64,000 bases of DNA from Alcaligenaceae bacterium SAGV5 (GTDB taxonomy: Bacteria; Pseudomonadota; Gammaproteobacteria; Burkholderiales; Burkholderiaceae_B). The notes beneath the pieces were generated by a model. It saw only the letters and a program-made list of their open reading frames with translations, made no database searches and was not told the origin of the DNA. This document shows, piece by piece, positions 43,668 to 52,242 of the stretch (position 1 is its first letter; every line of letters starts with the position of its first letter). The stretch covers positions 930,001-994,000 of the forward strand of contig SPDP01000001.1 of the NCBI GenBank assembly GCA_009360345.1. Reading direction: 5' to 3'. The translations under genes were made by a program, and so were the position numbers.

Positions 43668-44564
43668 TCAACGCGCCTTGCACATCGCCAGGAGCGGATC
43701 GAGAAAAGCCCTCGCCGCGGCCGAGAGCTTATGCTGGCGCGCGGTAATGATGTCCAGGCTGGCCTGCCGGCACGACTTGTCCGAAACCGGCACCGCCGCC
43801 AACAGCCCGGCGGCCTCTTCGTGCGCGAACGTGAGCGGCGGCATGCACGAGACCACATCCGAGCCGGCCACCAGCATCTTGAGCAGTTGCAACGAATTGG
43901 CCACGCAGTGAACCGACAGCGTCACCCCGGCGCGCGCGGCGGCGCGATCGATCAGATAGCGCGTGCCAAAGGTTTCATCGGGCAGCACCATCCGCTCGCC
44001 GGCGAGATCCGTCATGCGCAGCGACTTGCGGCGCGCCAGCGGATGGGATGGACGGCAGATCACCTGCAAGGGCTGCGCCAGCCGGCCCTGGAGCACCAGG
44101 TCCTCCCGGCTCAACACGTCGAACGCCAGCCCGATCTCGGCCGACTCCTCGACCACCCGGTCGGCGATCTGGTGCGTGCCGCAGACCTCCACATGGAAAT
44201 CGATGCCCGGGTACGAGGCGCTGAAGCGCGTCATCAGCGCCGGCAGGAAATCCCCGGTCACGGCCTCGATCACCGCCAGCCGGACCGTGCCGCGCCGCAG
44301 ATCGGTCAAATCGTGGAGATCGGAGCGGATCCGCTCGATACGGTGGTCGCTGTCGCAGACGAACGCGAACAGCATCCGCCCCGCCTCGGTGGGCAGCATG
44401 CCGCGCGGCGAGCGCTCGAACAGCGGCGCGCCCAGCTCCTGCTCCAGGTTCACGATCTGGCGGCTGATGGCGCTGGGGGCGACGAAGAAGAGCTCGGACG
44501 CCCGGCGCAGGGAGCCGGTGCGGACGACTTCGGCGAAGTAGCGAAGAGCCTGGGGCTGGAGCAT
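43668..44564 (-). CDS. LysR family transcriptional regulator
   Basis: The 298-residue protein has an N-terminal winged helix (LRYFAEVVRTGSLRRASELF, then SAISRQIVNLEQELGAPLFE). The effector domain contains RGTVRLAVIEAVTGDFLPAL. It lies 116 bases upstream of the aldehyde dehydrogenase on the same strand and probably regulates that operon. The intervening bases contain GTGACAGTCCCCACGCG but no obvious strong promoter. Confidence 0.88.
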   Translation of the reverse strand: MLQPQALRYFAEVVRTGSLRRASELFFVAPSAISRQIVNLEQELGAPLFERSPRGMLPTEAGRMLFAFVCDSDHRIERIRSDLHDLTDLRRGTVRLAVIEAVTGDFLPALMTRFSASYPGIDFHVEVCGTHQIADRVVEESAEIGLAFDVLSREDLVLQGRLAQPLQVICRPSHPLARRKSLRMTDLAGERMVLPDETFGTRYLIDRAAARAGVTLSVHCVANSLQLLKMLVAGSDVVSCMPPLTFAHEEAAGLLAAVPVSDKSCRQASLDIITARQHKLSAAARAFLDPLLAMCKAR

Positions 44565-44725
44565 CGAAGCGGCGGGGGGAGTGGAGATTCCGGGAGAATA
44601 GTTGCATATCCGTCACCTACCCGGGTTTTCCGGCAATATTTCCCCAGTCACACAAATACCCCTTGACGGCGGGAACCACAAGCCCGATAGTGTATGCAGA
44701 TCTTCAAGCGTTGCGATTCCTGCGG

Positions 44726-44754
44726 TTGTGTGCGATCCACCAGTGCGCCATAAA
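44726..44754 (+). promoter_or_regulatory. Predicted sigma-70 promoter of cold-shock gene
   Basis: TTGTGT (44726-44731) and CATAAA (44749-44754) are spaced by 17 bases. Transcription from here gives a 5' leader of about 60 bases before the cold-shock ATG, as expected for a csp gene with a structured leader. Confidence 0.5.
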
Positions 44755-44819
44755 TTGTTCTAGTCCCACCTTGATCGTCTCATCCCGGGCTGCGCCCGCA
44801 TTTCATCAAGGAAACAATT

Positions 44820-45023
44820 ATGGAAACCGGTATCGTCAAGTGGTTCAACTCGGAAAAGGGCTTCGGCTTCATCATGCCGGACAATGGCGGCAAGGACCTG
44901 TTCGCCCACTTCTCCGAAATCCAGGGTGACGGCTACAAGTCGCTGCAGGAAAACCAGCGCGTCAGCTTTGTCGCCGGCCAGGGCCCCAAGGGTCCCCAGG
45001 CGACCAAGATCACGCCGCTGTAA
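44820..45023 (+). CDS. CspA-family cold shock protein
   Basis: The 67-residue OB-fold protein starts [20 protein letters not shown] and contains both RNA-binding motifs (KGFGFIM and DLFAHFSEI). It destabilises RNA secondary structure in the cytoplasm. It has a strong AAGGAAAC site before ATG 44820, its own predicted promoter, and a perfect terminator 42 bases after the stop, so it is a single-gene unit. Confidence 0.96.
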   Translation: METGIVKWFNSEKGFGFIMPDNGGKDLFAHFSEIQGDGYKSLQENQRVSFVAGQGPKGPQATKITPL

Positions 45024-45065
45024 TTCGTGAAGCGCGCCGGCTGGTAAAGGCGCTGCTCCAAGAAT

Positions 45066-45097
45066 AAACAAGCCCTCGAAAGAGGGCTTGTTTGTTT
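45066..45097. terminator. Rho-independent terminator after the cold-shock gene
   Basis: A perfect 12-bp stem (AAACAAGCCCTC with GAGGGCTTGTTT, GAAA loop) is followed by GTTT. It can function in both directions because A residues precede the stem. Confidence 0.9.
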
Positions 45098-45164
45098 AGG
45101 CACCACGATTCCAACCGTAGATATCGAGCGTGTCTGGCCCGGTGCCAAGCGGTTGAAAAGCCTT

Positions 45165-45256
45165 GCACGTACCGCGGAGGTCTGCTGGACCTCGACAATT
45201 TCAAACTAATCAACGGCATGCACAACCATGCCGAGGGCGGCCGCCGTGTTCTGATC
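45165..45256 (+). pseudogene. Decayed fragment of a GGDEF (diguanylate cyclase) gene
   Basis: The translated segment LLDLDNFKLINGMHNHAEGG matches the beta1-alpha1 region of GGDEF domains, where the consensus is DLDxFKxINDxxGHxxGD. Conserved Asp and Gly positions are changed and there is no GGDEF signature, start codon or full domain around it. The frame soon runs into the next terminator hairpin. It is a short relic. The remaining bases from 45101 to 45306 contain nothing else recognisable. Confidence 0.6.
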
Positions 45257-45306
45257 GACGGCGGTAGCCGGCATGCCGGGGCACAGCCCTCGCATGGCCA
45301 TCCATC

Positions 45307-45344
45307 GCAAAAAGGCGGGCTTCTTCGGAAGCCCGCCTTTTTGC
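45307..45344. terminator. Strong bidirectional terminator
   Basis: GCAAAAAGGCGGGCTTC and its exact complement form a 17-bp stem with T runs on both strands. It would stop any transcription from the cold-shock side and isolates the downstream oxygenase operon. Confidence 0.9.
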
Positions 45345-45424
45345 GTATTTGCCTGCCATCGCCCTGAAGGGGCATTGACTCGGCCCGCTTCTTGCGTCAA
45401 CCCTGGCAGGGTTTTACCTAAGCT

Positions 45425-45492
45425 TTTCTCTAAAAATATATATATACCAATATCATCCGTATATTTATAATTTAAAAAACGATAGATGGCGA
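45425..45492 (+). promoter_or_regulatory. AT-rich promoter region of the oxygenase operon
   Basis: About 65 bases of very low GC (including TATATATATA) contain a consensus -10 element TATAAT at 45466-45471; the -35 region is weak. The leader to the ATG at 45563 is about 85 bases. The composition contrasts sharply with the rest of the window and may mark H-NS-like silencing or an acquired junction. Confidence 0.6.
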
Positions 45493-45562
45493 CTGCAAGG
45501 CGCATCATCCCATCACGAAAGACAGAACTGCCACCCCTGCCATTGCATGAAGGTCGAAAGAA

Positions 45563-46852
45563 ATGTCTGCCATTGTCCCGAGTAGTGCCAGCGCCGGCCC
45601 CAGCTCCACCCCATGGACTCGCAACGATTACTCGCGCGTACCCTTCCATTTTTATCACGATGCCGGGCTCTTCCAACAAGAGATGGAACGGATTTTCCGC
45701 GGCCCCACCTGGAACTACCTCGCGCTCGAGGCCGAGTTCCCGCAAGTGGGCGACTTTCGCCTGGTCAGCGTCGGCGACACCCCTGTGGTCGTCTCGCGTT
45801 CGGGAGAACAGGAGTTCAGCGCCTTCGTGAACCGCTGCGCCCACAAAGGCGCACAGATCGTACGCAAGGCCCATGGCAATGCCAAGGAACATGTCTGTAT
45901 CTACCACCGCTGGTGCTATTCCAACAAGGGCCGGCTGGTGGGCGTGCCGTTCCGCCGGGGCCTGAGGGGCGAAGGCGGTATGCCGCAGGATTTTTCGCCG
46001 GCCAGCGTGTCGCCCCGCGCGCTGCGCGTGGTCAACTTCCATGGCATGCTGTTCGGTACCTTTGCCGACGAGCTCGAAACGCTGGAAGACTACCTGGGCG
46101 AGTTCGGCACCAGCATCATTCCGCGTTTTTTCCATAAGCCGATCGAGGTCATCGGCTATTCCCGCCAGTTGATACGCGGCAACTGGAAGCTCTATGCCGA
46201 GAACCTGCGCGACACCTACCATGCCAGCCTGCTGCACGAATTCTTCGTGACCTACGGCGTGGACCGGGCCACACAGAAAGGCGGCGTCAAGATGGATGCG
46301 CGCCATCGCCACAATATGAACCATGCCTATGCGGCCTCCGACACTCAGGATACGGCGCGCGAGGCCTATGCCGGCATTCAGGGCGTGGAACTCGACCGGC
46401 TGCGCTTGACCGACACGCAGTTGCTGCGCCACGATCCGGAATTCACCGACCGCATGAGCCTGGCCGCGCCCACGTTCTTCCCCAACATGGTGCTGATCCA
46501 GATCAACAACAGCCTGAGCACGCGCCAGATCCGCCCCCGCAATGTGGACGAGGTCGAAGTCTTCACCACGCTGTTCGGCTACCGGGACGATACCGAAGAC
46601 ATGCGCCGCCACCGCCTGATGTCGGCCAATCTCGTGGGCCCGGCCGGTCTGGTCAGCATGGAGGACGGCGAGGCCATTGAGCTGGTGCACCGCGCCACCG
46701 GACGCGATCCTGGCGGCGAAGCGGTGGTGGAAATGGGCGGGCGCGGACCTCTGGGCGACCTCGCGCACCGGGTCACGGAGACCCCCGTGCGCGGCTTCTG
46801 GTCCTATTACTCCGAACTCATGGGCATCGAACCCGAAGGGGCGATCCGATGA
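45563..46852 (+). CDS. Rieske-type aromatic ring-hydroxylating dioxygenase, alpha subunit
   Basis: The 429-residue catalytic subunit has the Rieske ligands Cys92-x-His94 (RCAHKGA) and Cys112-x2-His115 (CIYHRWC). The mononuclear iron site is in ENLRDTYHASLLHEFF (Asp207 bridge, His210, His215). It would cis-dihydroxylate or hydroxylate an aromatic acid using electrons from a ferredoxin/reductase not encoded here. The beta subunit gene overlaps its stop by 4 bases. The following HAAT transporter suggests the substrate is imported by that system. Confidence 0.93.
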   Translation: MSAIVPSSASAGPSSTPWTRNDYSRVPFHFYHDAGLFQQEMERIFRGPTWNYLALEAEFPQVGDFRLVSVGDTPVVVSRSGEQEFSAFVNRCAHKGAQIVRKAHGNAKEHVCIYHRWCYSNKGRLVGVPFRRGLRGEGGMPQDFSPASVSPRALRVVNFHGMLFGTFADELETLEDYLGEFGTSIIPRFFHKPIEVIGYSRQLIRGNWKLYAENLRDTYHASLLHEFFVTYGVDRATQKGGVKMDARHRHNMNHAYAASDTQDTAREAYAGIQGVELDRLRLTDTQLLRHDPEFTDRMSLAAPTFFPNMVLIQINNSLSTRQIRPRNVDEVEVFTTLFGYRDDTEDMRRHRLMSANLVGPAGLVSMEDGEAIELVHRATGRDPGGEAVVEMGGRGPLGDLAHRVTETPVRGFWSYYSELMGIEPEGAIR

Positions 46853-47367
46853 GCGCCGCGCTGCAGAACGAGATCGCCGCCGCCCGGCCTCGGCCCTCGG
46901 CCGAGGTCCGCCATCTGGTCAGCGACCTGTTCGCCGAGTACACGCATCGCATCGATGCCAACGAACTGGAGCAATGGCTGGACTTGTTCACGGCCGATGC
47001 CGACTACCGCATCGTACTGCGTGAAAACGTCGAACAAGGCCTGCCCGGCATCATCATGTGGTGCGACAGCCGCAACATGCTGCGCGACCGGGTCGAATCG
47101 TATCGCCACGTCAACGAATACAACCTGCATTGGGACCGGCACGTGATCGGCCCGGCGCGCTTCCTCGCGAACGCAGGCGGCACCTGGACGGTGGAGGCGA
47201 GTTACATCCTGGCCCAGACCGCCCAGGAAAACGGCGAAACGCGCCTGTTCAGCGTCGGCCTGTACCGTTGCGAGGTCAGGATCGAAGACGGCGCAGCGCT
47301 GTTCTCGCGGGTGGAAGTCGTTGCCGACACCGGTCTCGTCCCCACCCTGCTGGCCACCCCCATCTGA
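46849..47367 (+). CDS. Ring-hydroxylating dioxygenase beta subunit
   Basis: The 172-residue protein has the SnoaL-like/NTF2 fold of small oxygenase subunits: FAEYTHRIDANELEQWLDLF, ADADYRIVLRENVEQ, DRVESYRHVNEYN and the C-terminal FSRVEVVADTGLV. It is structural in alpha3beta3 hexamers. Translation is coupled to the alpha subunit through ATGA. Confidence 0.92.
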   Translation: MSAALQNEIAAARPRPSAEVRHLVSDLFAEYTHRIDANELEQWLDLFTADADYRIVLRENVEQGLPGIIMWCDSRNMLRDRVESYRHVNEYNLHWDRHVIGPARFLANAGGTWTVEASYILAQTAQENGETRLFSVGLYRCEVRIEDGAALFSRVEVVADTGLVPTLLATPI

Positions 47368-47457
47368 AGGCCGGGACAGCACCGACGGCCTCCTCTTTCC
47401 ACGACCGCGCGCTGGCACCAGCGGCGGACGCCCGGCATCCCTTCTAGGAGTAACGCG

Positions 47458-48603
47458 ATGAAGCATTGGATCAGAACCGCGCTGGCAACCACCCTGCTGT
47501 CCGCCACTCTCCCGGCCTTGGCGCAGGACAAGGTGATCCGCATCGGCGTCATCGTGCCGATTTCCGGACCCGCCTCGTACTTCGGAGTGCCGGCCAAGCA
47601 GGCGATGGAAATGGCGGTGGACGAGCTCAACAAAACCGGCGTCAACGGCTACAAGTTCCAGTTGCAGGTGGAGGACGGCGCCTGCAGCCCGCTGCAGTCC
47701 ACCAACGTGGTCAAGAAGCTCATCGACGAATACAAGCCGCAGGCGATGATAGGCGAATGGTGTTCGGACGCGGCGCTGGCCATCGCCCCCATCCAGGATG
47801 CCGCGAAAATCCCGACCATCAATGTGACCTCGGCCGCCGTGCGGCTGACCGAATCAGGCTACAAGAACATTTTCCGCATCTTCCCCAACGCGGACATGCA
47901 GAATGCACGCCTGGCCAAATTCGCGGCCGAGCAGATCAAGGCCAAGACGGCGGTCATTCTCTATGAAAAGACCAACGCCGGCCTGGACAACGCCAATGCC
48001 TTCGAAAAGGACTTCATCGCCGCCGGCGGCAAGGTGCTGGCCAGGATCGACTTCGGCAAGGACGTCAACGACTTCACCCCCATCGCCACGCGGGTGGCCT
48101 CGCTCGGCAAGATAGACGTGTTGCCGACCTACGGTCTGGAAGGCCAGGTCCTGCGCCTGACGCAATCACTGGCGCAGGTCGGGGTCACCAAGGGCGGCGG
48201 TGGCACGGCGGTGCCCATGGGCACCATCTTCCTGCCCTATGGCTTCGACAAGAAGGCTGGTCCATCGTCGGTGGGCTACGTGCGCATCGTGCAGTTCGAC
48301 CCGACTGAAAAACGCGCCGTGGTGCAGAATTTCGTCAATGCCTTCAAGGCACGTTACGGGGCGGCCGAGATCCCCTCGCACATCAACGCCCACTCCTACG
48401 ATGCGGTGATGCTGATCGCCGATGCCGTGCGCCGTGGCGGCACCACGTCCGACGGCATCCGCGAGCGCCTGGCTCAGACCAACAAGCTCGAACTGACCAC
48501 CGGCTTCATCACGTTCGACGCCAAGGGCCAGAACATCGATCCCTCGACCATGCACTTCGTCGAGACCAACCCCGACTATTCCTGGAAGTCGCTGGCGTAC
48601 TGA
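47458..48603 (+). CDS. HAAT-type substrate-binding protein (LivK family)
   Basis: The 381-residue protein has a signal peptide (1-22, ending PALAQ). The LivK fold follows, with VIRIGVIVPISGPASYFGVP, STNVVKKLIDEYKPQAMIGE and AHSYDAVMLIADAV. A predicted Shine-Dalgarno site, AGGAG, precedes ATG 47458. It follows the oxygenase beta gene by 90 bases and leads a complete transporter set. Confidence 0.92.
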   Translation: MKHWIRTALATTLLSATLPALAQDKVIRIGVIVPISGPASYFGVPAKQAMEMAVDELNKTGVNGYKFQLQVEDGACSPLQSTNVVKKLIDEYKPQAMIGEWCSDAALAIAPIQDAAKIPTINVTSAAVRLTESGYKNIFRIFPNADMQNARLAKFAAEQIKAKTAVILYEKTNAGLDNANAFEKDFIAAGGKVLARIDFGKDVNDFTPIATRVASLGKIDVLPTYGLEGQVLRLTQSLAQVGVTKGGGGTAVPMGTIFLPYGFDKKAGPSSVGYVRIVQFDPTEKRAVVQNFVNAFKARYGAAEIPSHINAHSYDAVMLIADAVRRGGTTSDGIRERLAQTNKLELTTGFITFDAKGQNIDPSTMHFVETNPDYSWKSLAY

Positions 48604-48673
48604 CGTGACTTGAACCCTGGCCCCGGCCGCGCTCCCCGCGCGCGGTCCGGGCCTCCAGACGACAGGCAGAACC

Positions 48674-49591
48674 ATGCAGGATTTCCTCATCCTCCTGGCG
48701 CAGCAATCCATCAACGGCATCTATCTCGGCTGCATGTATGTGATGGTGGCGCTGGGCCTCACGCTGATCTACGGCGTGATGAACCAGATCAACTTCGCCC
48801 ACTCCGACTTCGTCACCATAGGCGCATTCACGGCTTTCTTCGTGGCCTCCCGCGTGGCCACCGGCTGGCTGGGCCTGCCCGATACCGCCGCCTATCTGAT
48901 GTCCGTCGTCTTTGCCGTCGGCGCGGGCGCGCTGCTGGGGTGGCTCGTCAACGCGGCCGTCTTCGCGCCGCTGCGCAACCGCGGCGACGAACTGCGGCCC
49001 CTGATCGCCACCATAGGCGTGTCGGTGCTGCTGGAAAACGGCCTGCTAGCGCTGGTCGGGCCCACGCCCTACCAATTCGACTCGCCGTTCTCGCGCGAAC
49101 TCATCCGCGTGGGCCGCATTTTCTTCACCCAGCAAACGCTGCTGGTAATCGGCTTCACCCTGCTCGCGGTGGGGGCGCTGTACGGTTTTCTGAAGTTCAC
49201 CTTCCTAGGCAAGGCGCTGCGCGCCGTGGCGCAAGACCGCGAGACTGCCGGCCTGATGGGCATCAACCCGGCGCTGCTGATCGCGCTGACCATCGTCATC
49301 GCCTCGGCCCTGGCCGGCGGCGCCGGCGCCATGCTGGGCCCGGTGATGGTGCTGTCGCCGTTCGCCGGCGCCACGCTGATCGTCAAGGCCTTCGCCGTGG
49401 TAATCATCGGCGGCTTCGGCAATATCGAGGGCACCATCCTGGCCGGCCTGCTCACCGGGCTGATCGAAGTCATGACGGTGCAATACCTGGGCTCGGGCAT
49501 GACGGACCTGGTGGTCTTCGGCCTGCTGCTGCTCACCCTGGCCCTGCGTCCCACGGGTCTGATTGCGGAAAGGCGCGAGGTCAATGTCTGA
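48674..49591 (+). CDS. HAAT ABC transporter permease, LivH family
   Basis: The 305-residue permease carries the LivH signature GLTLIYGVMNQINFAHSDFV and C-terminal IIGGFGNIEGTILAGLLTGL, with about eight membrane segments. It lies 70 bases after the receptor. Its stop overlaps the next ATG by 8 bases, coupling it to the LivM-like subunit. Confidence 0.92.
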   Translation: MQDFLILLAQQSINGIYLGCMYVMVALGLTLIYGVMNQINFAHSDFVTIGAFTAFFVASRVATGWLGLPDTAAYLMSVVFAVGAGALLGWLVNAAVFAPLRNRGDELRPLIATIGVSVLLENGLLALVGPTPYQFDSPFSRELIRVGRIFFTQQTLLVIGFTLLAVGALYGFLKFTFLGKALRAVAQDRETAGLMGINPALLIALTIVIASALAGGAGAMLGPVMVLSPFAGATLIVKAFAVVIIGGFGNIEGTILAGLLTGLIEVMTVQYLGSGMTDLVVFGLLLLTLALRPTGLIAERREVNV

Positions 49592-50618
49592 ACCCCTGTC
49601 CCCCCTGCGCCGCGGCCTGATATTGCTGGCCGTCATCGCCCTCATCGCGGTCTTGCCGCACATCCTGACCACGTCGTACTGGCGCGGCGTGCTGGTGATC
49701 ATGGCCATGAACGTCATGATCGCGCTGGCGCTCAACCTGGTGCTGGGCTATACGGGCCAGCTCCACCTGGGCCAGGCCGGATTCGTCGCGCTGGGCGCCT
49801 ATGTGTCCACCATCCTCATCAAAACCCATGGGTGGAATTTCTGGGCCGCCGGCCTGGCCGCCACGCTGGCAGCGGGCCTGCTCGGCCTGGCGCTGGCCGC
49901 GTTCGCGGTGCGGCTGCGCGGCCACTATCTGGGCATCGCGTCGCTGGGCTTCGCCATCATCGTCCACCAGTCCATCGCCAATTGGGAAGACGTGACCGAG
50001 GGCATGCGCGGCATCTACGGCATCGCGCCGCCGCCCCCCATCCCCTTGCCCGGCCTGGGCGAAATCAGCTTCGCCGGCCCGGTGAACCTGTTCTATCTCG
50101 TGGCCGGCGTGGCGGTCCTGGTGTACCTGCTGCTGGCCGCGCTGTTGCGTTCGCCGGCCGGCGAGGCGCTGGCCGCGGTGCGCGAGGACGAGATCTCGGC
50201 CGCTTCGCTGGGCATAGACAGCCGCGTCTGGAAAGCTTTCGCGTTCGCGCTGGGTTCGGCCATCGCCGGCCTGGCCGGCTGCTTCTACCCGGTCTACGTG
50301 GGTACCCTGGTACCGGACGCCTTCACCATCGTCGAGTCGTTCACCATGATGGCCATGGTGATCGTGGGCGGCATGGGCACGATGGCCGGGCCGGTCCTGG
50401 GCGCCGTCGTGCTCACCGCCCTGCCCGAGCTGTTGCGGGAATTCGGGCAACTGCGCCTGATCACCTACGGCGCCGCGCTCACCCTGGTGGTGCTGTTCAT
50501 GCCGGGCGGCATGATGCAGGGCTGGCAATTGCTGGCCGCGCGCTGGCGCCGCCAGCCGCCGGCGCGGCAGACCGCCGGCGCCCCGCGCCTGGCCGGCGGC
50601 ACGGAGAAAGCGCGATGA
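49584..50618 (+). CDS. HAAT ABC transporter permease, LivM family
   Basis: The 344-residue permease has about nine membrane segments and ALALNLVLGYTGQLHLGQAG, the LivM signature. VIVGGMGTMAGPVLGAVVL and a basic Pro/Arg-rich tail follow. The ATG at 49584 overlaps the LivH stop; an upstream start at 49563 is less likely. Its own stop overlaps the LivG start (ATGA). Confidence 0.92.
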   Translation: MSEPLSPLRRGLILLAVIALIAVLPHILTTSYWRGVLVIMAMNVMIALALNLVLGYTGQLHLGQAGFVALGAYVSTILIKTHGWNFWAAGLAATLAAGLLGLALAAFAVRLRGHYLGIASLGFAIIVHQSIANWEDVTEGMRGIYGIAPPPPIPLPGLGEISFAGPVNLFYLVAGVAVLVYLLLAALLRSPAGEALAAVREDEISAASLGIDSRVWKAFAFALGSAIAGLAGCFYPVYVGTLVPDAFTIVESFTMMAMVIVGGMGTMAGPVLGAVVLTALPELLREFGQLRLITYGAALTLVVLFMPGGMMQGWQLLAARWRRQPPARQTAGAPRLAGGTEKAR

Positions 50619-51502
50619 TCACGACAGTGATGAATCTCGACACCCTGAGCGGCGCGCCCCCCCGCACCGATGCCGGCCTCCGGCCTACGGCGGACACACA
50701 GGCAGGCACGGCGGCAAACCCGCCCGGCATCCTGCTCGAGGCGCGCGGCCTGCGCAAGAGTTTCGGTGGCGTGCGGGCGGTACGCGGTATCAGCCTGGCC
50801 ATCCCGGCCGACGGGGTATTCGCCCTGATCGGCCCCAACGGCGCCGGCAAATCCACCATGATGAACCTGCTTTCGGGCGCCTATCAGCCCAACGAAGGCG
50901 AGATCCTCTTCAACGGCCGCAACCTCGTGGGTACACCGGCCTATGCCCGGGCGCGCCTGGGGATCGCACGCACGTTCCAGAGCATCCGGCTGTTCAAGCA
51001 ATTGTCGGTAGCCGAGAACGTCATGGCAGGTTTCTACGTCCATCGCGACGTACCGTGGTGGCAGTATGTATTCCCCGGCAGGCGCGCGCGCCAGAACACG
51101 GCCGATTGCCGGCGCGAAACCCTGGAACTGCTGCAACTGGTCGGCCTGGATGCGCTGGCCGCGCGCCGCGCGGGCACGCTGGCCTACGGCCAGCAGCGCA
51201 TGCTGGAGATCGCGCGCGCCATGGCGACGCAGCCGCGCCTGTTGTTGCTGGACGAACCCGCGGCGGGCCTGAACTCGACCGAGGTACAGTTCCTGCTCGA
51301 ACTGATCGGCAAACTGCGCCGCCGCGGCGTGACCGTCGTCGTGGTCGAGCACAATATGGATCTGGTAATGACGGTGGCCGACCACGTGTTCGTGATGGAC
51401 CACGGCGAATACCTGTTCCAGGGCAAGCCGCACGAGGTGCAGACCGACGAAGGTGTCATCGCCGCCTACCTGGGCGGGCAACGGAAAGAGGCGGCGGCAT
51501 GA
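50615..51502 (+). CDS. HAAT ABC transporter ATP-binding protein, LivG family
   Basis: The 295-residue ATPase contains Walker A GPNGAGKST, Q-loop region RTFQSIRLFKQLSVAENV, signature LAYGQQRMLEIARAM, Walker B LLLLDEPAAGLN and H-loop VEHNMDL. It has a roughly 38-residue N-terminal extension before the ATPase domain. Coupled by overlaps to both neighbours. Confidence 0.93.
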   Translation: MITTVMNLDTLSGAPPRTDAGLRPTADTQAGTAANPPGILLEARGLRKSFGGVRAVRGISLAIPADGVFALIGPNGAGKSTMMNLLSGAYQPNEGEILFNGRNLVGTPAYARARLGIARTFQSIRLFKQLSVAENVMAGFYVHRDVPWWQYVFPGRRARQNTADCRRETLELLQLVGLDALAARRAGTLAYGQQRMLEIARAMATQPRLLLLDEPAAGLNSTEVQFLLELIGKLRRRGVTVVVVEHNMDLVMTVADHVFVMDHGEYLFQGKPHEVQTDEGVIAAYLGGQRKEAAA

Positions 51503-52242
51503 GCGCCATACTCCAGGCCGAGGGCCTGCATTTTTCCTACGGCGCGGTCATCGCCGCGCGCGACGTCAGCCTGCGCGTGGAAGAAGGCGAGATCGTCACG
51601 CTGGTGGGCGCCAACGGCGCGGGCAAGTCGACCATGCTGCGCGGCATTGCCGGCATCCTGCGGCCGTCCGCGGGCCGCGTCGTCTTCGCCGGACGCGACA
51701 TCACCCGGCTGGCGTCGCACGAGCGCTGCAAGGCTGGCATCGCGCTGGTGCCCGAAGGACGACATGTGTTTCCGTACCTGACTGTGCTGGAGAACCTCGA
51801 GGTCGGCGGCTACACGTACCGGCGCGACAAGGCCAAGCTCAAGCGCCTGATCGAGCACAAAATGGAGATGTTCCCTCGCCTGCGCGAACGCGCCACGCAG
51901 CGCGCCGGCACGCTATCGGGCGGCGAACAGCAGATGCTCGCGCTGTCGCGCGCACTGATGTCGGAACCGCGCCTGCTGTGCCTGGACGAACCTTCCCTGG
52001 GTCTCGCTCCGATCGTGGTGCAGGAGATTTTCCGCAGCATCCTGCGCATCAACGCCGAAGGCACGAGCGTGCTGCTGGTGGAGCAAAATACCCGCTACGC
52101 CATGGACACCGCGCAGCGCGGCTATGTGCTGCGCAATGGCGCAGTGATCGCCGAGGGCACCTGCGCGGAATTGCGCGACGATCCGCGACTGCACAGCGCT
52201 TACCTGGGCAACCAGCGCGAGGCCGCCGTGGCCGCGCTGTGA
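51499..52242 (+). CDS. HAAT ABC transporter ATP-binding protein, LivF family
   Basis: The 247-residue ATPase has an intact Walker A GANGAGKST, ALVPEGRHVFPYLTVLENLE, signature LSGGEQQMLALSRAL and Walker B LLCLDEPSLGL. VEQNTRYAM is the usual LivF H-loop region. It contrasts with the LivF at 25150, where the Walker A Lys is lost. Its TGA overlaps the GTG of the next gene. Confidence 0.93.
   Translation: MSAILQAEGLHFSYGAVIAARDVSLRVEEGEIVTLVGANGAGKSTMLRGIAGILRPSAGRVVFAGRDITRLASHERCKAGIALVPEGRHVFPYLTVLENLEVGGYTYRRDKAKLKRLIEHKMEMFPRLRERATQRAGTLSGGEQQMLALSRALMSEPRLLCLDEPSLGLAPIVVQEIFRSILRINAEGTSVLLVEQNTRYAMDTAQRGYVLRNGAVIAEGTCAELRDDPRLHSAYLGNQREAAVAAL

Noticed and set aside
45206..46768. A 520-residue minus-strand frame over the Rieske alpha subunit
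   Set aside because: It is antisense to a protein with complete Rieske and iron-binding motifs and crosses a strong terminator.
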